Below are positions 57,181 through 64,000 of a stretch of 64,000 bases of DNA, piece after piece (position 1 is the first letter of the stretch; each line of letters begins with the position of its first letter). A model generated the notes under the pieces. The model searched no databases, was not told the DNA's origin, and was given only the letters and a program-made list of their open reading frames with translations. Both the position numbers and the translations under genes were made by a program. The stretch is from contig JAIVEN010000002.1 in the NCBI GenBank assembly GCA_026686845.1, forward strand, positions 24,216,001 to 24,280,000, written 5' to 3'. The stretch comes from Adenanthera pavonina (lineage: Eukaryota; Streptophyta; Magnoliopsida; Fabales; Fabaceae).

Positions 57181-58420
57181 TATTTTAGTAAAATGCAAGA
57201 AGTTTGCCTTACGTTCTCTTGGTACTAAGAGTCAAACTGGAATCCTCAATGGTAAGCCCCTAAGGAACTAACTACCAAGTCCAAATTTGAAATTTGCTTT
57301 TTTTTTTTTTGGTGCACTAAAATTTGCTATGTTTAATTTCTTTTAGTTGATATTTATTTCCCGTCCAAAAAGCTCTTCTATTTCTTTTTATCTTTTTAGT
57401 TAACGTTGACAAAAATATACCAATATATCACAAAAAGTAGGGTGGAGCGGGTACTATGCATTAGCCACGGCTTTACCCCACTTTGGGTTCCGTGTCCTTT
57501 TTTTTTTCTTTTAGTTAAGTAGTCTCATTTTTTTCTTATTTATTTTTTTTTTCACAAAGTGAGGTCCATCTTTTCCTTTTTTTAGGTGGATTCCACTTTT
57601 TTTAAAAAATTTAATATTTTTAATTCTAAAATCTATATTAATTTTAATTAATATCATTTTTTGGAATAGAGGAGTTAATGATAAAATTTTTTTAATTCAC
57701 TATATTTTAGAATTAAATAAAATATCTCCCACATCCTCATGTCGGGGGAGAAAAATCTAATTTTATTTACAAAGTAAGATATCCTAACAAAATTATAAGA
57801 GATCAATACATAGAAATGGCAATCAAATTCCATATCTTAATCAATCAGGGGGCTAAAACATTCAATTTAAAAATCATAGGATTGTACCTCTTATGGTAAA
57901 AAAGCTTAAGAATATAATCACATAAAATTAGTAAATAATAATAATGTTAATAATCCTATCAACACTCATCAAATGTTAAGAACACAATTAATGAGGTGTA
58001 ATACTGATTGGATCCTTTATCAACACAACTATTGATACATTATACCATTCATAAGTTGAAGTGACAAGTTATATAGGATAAAAACTCAGTAATTCAATGA
58101 AGTTGCACGTAATTAAGTTAAAAGACGCCACACTCAAATGGCTGCGTAAGCCGAAAGCTAATGTCCATTGTGCTGCCAACTACATAAGAAAGGGAGGAAG
58201 GTTAAATAAGTTTTGGTTGATAGGGGCCACGATCTTCTCATTTTTTTATTGTATTTCAAAGATAATCATTCGCAAAAGAATATATATTATTATTTATTTT
58301 TTAATCCTATAATTATAATGATTAAAAAAAATTATAACTATAATTGAAATAATTTTAAAATTTGAAAATGAATAATCATAAACATAAAAATAAAACCTAC
58401 TTTAATCTGTACTTTCCTTT
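57181..58420. other. 3' flank of the LRR-kinase cluster; no gene
   Basis: Positions 57180-57420 and 57950-58110 resemble the 3' flanks at 11912 and 39660. The middle is AT-rich. The open frame at 58097-58312 shows no domain. Confidence 0.45.
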
Positions 58421-58728
58421 AATTTGTCCACTGGAATTGCCATATTTGACACTATTGACAATCCATTTCATCATCATCCTAGCAAGCACATTTCAAGGGT
58501 ATTCAAGAGCACTGGATCATGAAATCCTACATCTGTGTGGACTGTTCAGATTCTCAACCATCACAACATGATCAACGGGGGATTTTATCTGCACAAGATT
58601 ATCTAATAGGAAGAAAAACAGATTGTAGCAAAAATCATATGCACTAATCTTGCATATTATCACTTTCGAGGTCTTTTGGGTACGATGGAGTTGTGAACAT
58701 GCTTCTTAACAATAAAAGATTGACAACA
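58421..58728 (-). other. 3' flank of SERK pseudogene 2
   Basis: Collinear with 15241-15720 downstream of SERK pseudogene 1, without the GT-repeat insertion. Confidence 0.6.
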
Positions 58729-59090
58729 TCATCTGGGACCTGATAGTTCATCAGGGGGGATGTGTGAACCTGAGTCTGGCGTCAGCCAATTGGGGTTAAG
58801 GGATTGATTGTTATGGTGCCTGTACATCTCCTCTTTCTGCCATTGATCCCATTTTTCAGCCAAACCATCACCTTCAAGCATCCTCACCACCTCAGACATC
58901 TTTGGTCTTTCCATAGGGTAGCTTTGTGTGCAGAGTAAGGCCACTTGGATTAGTTGCTCTACCTCCTCTTCATTATATTTCCCCTCCAAATCAGCATCCA
59001 CTAGTGTTTCCAATTTCTTGTCTTTCAGAAGCCCTTTCACCTGCATTCATACCAGACTTAGTTTGCCAGATCATGGAAAGAGGAAAAGGG

Positions 59091-59345
59091 TATGAATCCA
59101 GATTCTCCCTGGTTAAGGTAGAAAAATGACTCATTTTGAACAAACTATTGCCATTTAAAGGGTTTAGATTTCTTCTTTCATTAAAAATAAAAAATTATTT
59201 TACCAAATCCACATCGTCAAGATCAATTCAACAGTCAGAATTTATTCAAAATGATTATCATTTTCCCCCATTAAATTGAGAGAATTCTCAAATAACTTTG
59301 GTCTGGAATATGAAATTCTAGAATCTGGCATGGGCTCTCAAAAAC
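59091..59345 (-). other. SERK intron: empty site for the 16.1-kb CACTA element
   Basis: Reads GGAAAAGGGTATGAATCCAG without interruption where pseudogene 1 has the CACTA element after GGAAAAGGGTA (16101) and resumes at TATAAGTACAGATTCTCCC (18872). The following 240 nt align with 18880-19100. Confidence 0.75.
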
Positions 59346-59889
59346 CTTTGAGTTGGTTCCATTATAAACTTAATATCAAAAGTTACAAAAAATAACGATA
59401 CTCAGAATTGGAACTAAAACGCTTCTGCCAAGAACATATAGCACGGAATAGATACTACTCACAGAGCTATGAAATTACCAATTCCACCCTAACAAGGAAC
59501 CAACAATCTAAGATGCCTAAAGATGGCACCAAACTTTGTAGAGATATTTTAACTTGAAAACTACGTATCCTCTATAGGTTCTTCAGCGCACTTAACATTC
59601 TAAACTAACAATCTAACTCAACTAAAATATAAGTTTTACAAGCCATTTAATTGTAAAGAACAGTGCTTTTGTCAATTATCAATAGGAAAATCTTTGGCTA
59701 TAGAGAACGGACTTGAGGTGCTACAGTAGAAAAAAATTTACAGAGCAAGGAATTGTTATGCTCCTAGCTGAATAACTTTTTTTTCAAAAGGATACCAAAT
59801 CACACTAAAAGAAGTAAAAATTGTTCAATTACTATAAAATCACCTCATATAAATGTAAGTGACATGTTATGAGAAAATAGAATACATAC
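59346..59889 (-). other. SERK pseudogene 2 intron, no feature
   Basis: Non-coding DNA between the last two SERK exons. Confidence 0.6.
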
Positions 59890-60916
59890 CCAATCAAGTA
59901 ATACGACACCATCATCATTGGCAAGTCGTGCAAGATCAAAGGGCCTTTGTCCAGTTATTAGTTGAAGAAGCATCACACCATATCCGAAAATATCAGTCTT
60001 TTCTGAAGACTTTCTAGTTGAGAGGTATTCTAGTTCAATATGCCCAATCGTACCATGTATAGCAGTAGTAACATGAGTATCTTTGTAATCGAGAAGTTTT
60101 GGCGAGCTAAAGTCCCCAACAATTGCTTCAAATTCATCATCTACTACTACAAAAATGGGCTTCCGGGATGTTTAATTTTCAATTTTCAGAACGTTTTTTA
60201 TGTGTTCCATATGTGACCGTTCCGAAAAAATTGAGGAACGCTTCACTTTTTAATGGAATCGTTCCCGAATACCCATTTTTGGGCACCTTTCCAAGTAGAA
60301 AACGTTCCCAGATACCATTTTTGTAGCACGCTTACTTGCTATAAAGGAGCCCAAATACTGATTTTCGGGAACGTTTCTAAAAGGGAAGCGTGTCCGAGTA
60401 TTAGTATTTGGGCACACTTACTAGAAGAAAACGTTCCCGAATATTTTTTTTTAACCATAAAATTTCAATTTTTTCTTGGAATCCCTGTTTCAACAACAAT
60501 TCCAACAATATGACAATACAGAAGAAAATAATAATCCAACCATTCTGAAATTTTCATTAAATATGTACAGAAATTAAAGATTACATGTTTTTTCCAAAAA
60601 AAAAAGTTCATATCCATTACTTATCTATCAATATTAACTTACACATGTCTAATTGTCACCAAAAAAATATTTCATATAAAATTTTGCCAATCATTAATAC
60701 CATAGCAATGAAACCACTGTAATGTATATAGATACCCATTAAAAAGTACAAGAGAGATTATAGCCATCACTTCTCAAGCACCAAACACTTCTTTGCCACA
60801 CGCAGATCCCATGACTTGATACTCAAAATATTATTACACTGCAATCAAGTCGATGCAAAGCCTTTGTATATGGAAGCCAATAAAATATGCATGATAACAA
60901 GACATTCCAACCAAAA

Positions 60917-61777
60917 TTAAAGACCCTGATCAATCAGATAATCATCAAGCCTTTCCACTATCATGTGGCACTGACTTGCAGACATCGGTTCATCATAAAT
61001 TCCAATGATTAGTGCTTGATTGGTCTTCTTGACAGTAACACCACCAGGACCCTGCATCATGGGGGAAAAGGTTGAGAATATAACTATAATGGAAATCACC
61101 AACATAAGGTAATATCTTACAAAGAGATTGAGCCAAAAACTGAGCAATTATAAGTTTCACAAATGAATCCAAAACTTGTGAGACAATTATTGAACTTTGA
61201 ATTTAAGGCAACAGTTGATGACAGATAATCATCATATAGAGCATTTGATTGTTGAAAGACAGTATGCACAATCATCTCAACGTAAATTCATGCATAGTGA
61301 TTGAAATGAAATGAAGACAAACCTGAATAAGACATAAATTTCAGTATTGTGAAAATCAAAGAAGGTCTAGAAAGGATATATGTTTTGTTTATAATGCCAT
61401 CATTTGCCTGCATGACTGTATTACATGAATGTTACTTAATAAAAAAAGCTTCTGTCTAGACTTTTGGGAGGTCACCCTATTGCACTCACTAAACAAACTC
61501 CATTATAATTTTCTTGTGCATGTCGATAGATGGGTGGTAGGATGGCAGCTCATAGCATAATCCATTGAATAGTTCCACCAATACTAATCCACAAAATTTA
61601 TTGAACGACAACAAAGACAACATTAGAAACATCCGATACCTTCTTCCCTCAAATGACTGCCCCTGGTTCACCTTGAATCACCATATATTTTGTGCCACCA
61701 AGATATAATCCAGTTGGAGCAAGTGATCCAGGCTCGGCAAAATCATTCATGATAGCAGTTATTTCCTCAGGCTTGAA
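60917..61777 (-). pseudogene. Captured profilin gene fragment (exons 2 and 3)
   Basis: Exon 2 at 61777-61640 (46 codons: FKPEEITAIMNDFAEPGSLA, PTGLYLGGTKYMVIQGEPGA) with a CAG acceptor and GTATCG donor. Exon 3 at 61051-60917 (PGGVTVKKTNQALIIGIYDE ... VERLDDYLIDQGL, stop). Exon sizes, phases and C-terminus are those of plant profilin, the small actin-monomer and poly-proline binding protein of about 131 aa. Lesion: CGA to TGA in exon 2 after GAVI, so the frame is closed before exon 3. Exon 1 is not clearly present; a short match near 62365-62390 is discussed separately. The fragment lies wholly inside the CACTA element, so it was captured by it. It retains an intron, so capture was from genomic DNA, not from mRNA. 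Confidence 0.92.
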
Positions 61778-63040
61778 CTGATACAAAATTAAAAAGGAAT
61801 GCATAAGAATGTCAAATTGAATAATATTTAAAAAGAATCTGTTGGAAAACGCAAAGAGAGCAAGCAAACTGATATAAGTAATGAACCAAACACACTAGAA
61901 GCTTAGAAAAACTACAGAGAAAAGATGAATACATCCATAATCTAATTGAGCATTCCAAGCCACTAGAAGCTTCTTTTCAGATTGGATTGCTTATCTACAC
62001 AAACTTGCCCATGTAAGGAACATTTGACCAAAGAGATTCTAATCAGTGACTACAGCAAAATTTACAACCCTAGGAAACATAATTTTTCAAAATTTACCTG
62101 ATAAGTCAAACTATTAGCTAAACCCTAGGACTACTTTGATATTAAGCGCTCAATTCATATAAAAAAGTTATTTTAAAAAATATCAATTTAAACTGTCCAA
62201 ATTCCACATCAGTAAATAAGCACAAAAAATGGAGTTTGTTAGCCATAGCCAAGATGACATTCAATACTAGGAAAGCCAATAGGTGTGTTACAGCAATAAA
62301 TAGTTGACAATAAGGCACAGTAAAGTAGTTTATAACATGGGTTGCGATACGTACCAAGAAATTCAACATCAGATGATCATACATACATGCACATATATAT
62401 ATGCCTAAACAAGTAGCTTGTAATAAGAATTATTCAAATAATACTCCAAAGTTATGAAGAATCATGCATATTGGATTAGAATGAGAAAAGTATTATGCAA
62501 TGGTGGAAAAGCAAGCAAAGTGATTAATGTCCACGACCAGACCCCACAATACCCACGTGTTTAGTGCTTAATCAAAAAAGACTTATAATAATATTTCCCA
62601 CTATTTTCTTTTGTGCTTGATTATAATGATAAACTCTTTCCAATAATATCTTCAAAATGCATCGTTGTAGAATTTCTTATTAGCATAATAACATATTCTT
62701 TTATCTGGAATTTGGATGCAAATCAACAACTGAGGTAAATAAACAAAATGAACTACTCTTTTACTCCATTTCAGAATACATAACTTGCAAAGATGAAAGA
62801 AGGAATCGGTCATTTTAACACCAGACCCCACAATAACCACAAGTTTAGTCCAAAAGAAGTTGATGACCATTTACAATAAGAAACCCATTCTTTAACTTCA
62901 CAGATAGCTCACCAAGCTGAAGAAAAAAATGATTTCAAAATTAACTGCCAGCAGAAGATTTTCCATTCTTTCAATAGTATATGCATCAAGTTAGAATCAC
63001 TATATAGCATAGAAACCATACCTCATCTCACAAGGAATTT
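61778..63040 (-). other. CACTA interior upstream of the profilin exons
   Basis: Probably profilin intron 1 and transposon DNA. The open frames at 62142-62384 and 62652-62870 (minus) have no domain that I recognise. Confidence 0.5.
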
Positions 63041-63420
63041 TAGTGTTGCCCTGATTTCGATGCGAAGAAGGAAAGGCACGTTGCTTTGTTTTGTTGCAAA
63101 GATGGAGATGGCCTCAGCTTGGGTTTCGCTGGTTGAAAGATGGAGGAGGAGCTCACGTCATGGCTGGTGAGGTTTAGTCCAGCTCGCATCAATGGATGAT
63201 AAGGTTCGATGGAGCTGGAAGAAAGAGGGAAGGCCGAAATCGTTTCAAGGGCTCATCAGTCACAACTCGAAACTTTGAGCAAAGCTCCTTAATGGTGGTG
63301 GCCATGGTGATAAGGTATAGAGGGAAGGCCGAGAGAGCTGCAAAGGAGAAGGCACGATGGTGAGAGAAGGAAGGCCGAGGAGTTTGGGATTGTTTTGTCG
63401 AAGGATAATTCTGTGACCTA
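63041..63420 (-). promoter_or_regulatory. GC-richer, CT-rich segment near the CACTA right end
   Basis: On the minus strand it is a pyrimidine-rich stretch (CGGCCTTCCCTCT-type words recur at 63325, 63230 and 63375). It contrasts sharply with the AT-rich interior. It sits where a promoter or 5' leader for the captured exons would be. Function is inferred only. Confidence 0.35.
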
Positions 63421-63829
63421 GCTCAAATCCATTTTAAAAAAAAAATTACTGGGCACGCTCATTCTAAAGCAACGTTCTGCAATTACGGAATCCTTCTGGA
63501 ACGCTTTAATTAATAAAACGTGCCAGAAGGCCTTTCAAAAGATCCACTGCGCAACTTTTTGTAACGCTTATTTTAGAAAACGTTCCCGAAGTTCAATTTT
63601 TGGAACGTTTTCTAGAAAATCGTTCCTGAAATGATTCCAAAATCAGCGTTCCAAAAGACCAATTCTATAGTAGTGATCCAATAATATATTTTCAGCTTTA
63701 ACATCACGGTGGATGATCATTGGATCACAATGATCATGCAAATAGGCAAGGCTCCTAGCAGCTCCCGGTGCAATTCATTTCCGTATAGGCCATTGAAGTG
63801 GGGGTTCTGATTGAGGGTGGTCTAAGACA

Positions 63830-64000
63830 CTAGAGGATAATTGAGGGCATACCCAACGTACATAAACATCTTCAATATGAACCTATAAATATTTAACATG
63901 GAGAGTTTTTTTTTTAAACTAATATGATTTTACCTGAAAAGGAAATACAAGATTTGTTTTTATGTCAAACATATAAAAACTAAAATAGAATGTAAGTATA
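63830..64000 (-). other. SERK pseudogene 2, upstream intron to window edge
   Basis: Follows the CTAG acceptor of the penultimate SERK exon; no further exon within the window. Confidence 0.5.

Larger units (their letters stand above)
60142..63675. mobile_element. CACTA transposon carrying profilin exons, about 3.5 kb
   Basis: Left end TACTACTACAAAAATGGGC; right end, read inward on the minus strand, CACTACTATAGAATTGGTC; 14 of 19 positions match. The 3-bp target duplication ATC is exact (60139-60141 and 63676-63678). It splits a SERK kinase codon stretch, so the empty sequence can be deduced from the family. Sub-terminal repeats of the type AACGTTCCCGAA occur many times in both orientations at 60185-60445 and 63445-63660. 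No transposase was seen. The interior contains two profilin exons on the minus strand and an expressed-looking GC-richer segment near 63040-63420. Confidence 0.88.
58729..63829 (-). pseudogene. SERK pseudogene 2, last two exons, split by a CACTA element
   Basis: Last exon 59040-58729: VKGLLKDKKLETLVDADLEG to the end ELSGPR, complete, 103 codons plus stop. Penultimate exon 63829-63679 plus 60141-59890, interrupted by the transposon between ILLD and DEFEAIVGDF. It carries SLAYLHDHCDP, HRDVKAENILLD, THVTTAIHGTIGHI and SSEKTDIFGYGVM, ending LLDW before a GTATGT donor. Independent damage: TGA in place of Arg after WPIRK (CGA to TGA), DFG changed to DFS, and APE changed to ELE. The kinase would be dead even without the insertion. 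Upstream exons lie beyond the right edge. Confidence 0.93.

Noticed and set aside
61778..62870. Minus-strand open frames as further captured genes in the CACTA element
   Set aside because: Short, hydrophobic, AT-driven frames with no domain; only the profilin exons are supported.

Overview
The window is a stretch of AT-rich eudicot plant nuclear genome. The evidence is plant receptor-kinase families (SERK/BAK1-type and MIK2/At4g08850-type LRR kinases), GT-AG introns, a Ty1/copia retrotransposon primed by initiator Met-tRNA, CACTA transposons, Stowaway-like MITEs and tRNA-derived SINE-like sequences. I cannot name the species from sequence alone. No rRNA, functional tRNA or CRISPR array was seen.

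Layout. (1) 1-4850: the 5' part of a SERK-type co-receptor gene on the minus strand (exons 1-3; the rest lies off the left edge), its promoter, and a 117-bp tandem repeat. (2) 4850-14040: a duplicated promoter block, a broken LRR-kinase fragment, then the one fully intact gene here: an 853-aa LRR receptor kinase (8512-11911). Its ectodomain is split into consecutive 72-nt exons, each encoding exactly one LRR. (3) 15.2-19.7 kb: an internally deleted SERK pseudogene in which exon 1 and the last exon are brought together, with a 2.77-kb CACTA element inserted. (4) 19.7-30.6 kb: gene-poor, with a duplicated 2.7-kb block, orphan copies of the LRR-kinase promoter, a SINE-like sequence, a solitary or truncated LTR and MITEs. 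(5) 30.6-39.7 kb: a truncated LRR gene, then an LRR-kinase pseudogene split in its signal-peptide region by a young copia element whose two LTRs are identical. (6) 40.6-57.2 kb: more truncated or broken family members, including one that could encode a secreted 252-aa LRR protein and one near-complete receptor kinase (52353-55758) with a frameshift in its signal peptide. This part also holds the second copy of the 2.7-kb block and a large fold-back element. (7) 58.4-64.0 kb: a second SERK pseudogene on the minus strand. Its catalytic exon is split by a 3.5-kb CACTA element carrying two exons of a profilin gene.

How the pieces relate. The locus is a birth-and-death cluster mixing ligand-binding LRR kinases (MIK2-type) with members of the SERK co-receptor family that such kinases are known to recruit. 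The LRR-kinase copies share a promoter with a TATA box about 50-60 nt before the ATG and, in three copies, a palindrome with arms GTATGTCCA/TGGACATAC about 195-200 nt before it. Copies differ by unequal recombination, by repeated truncation at one breakpoint, and by transposons. Paralogous empty sites let several insertions be polarised.
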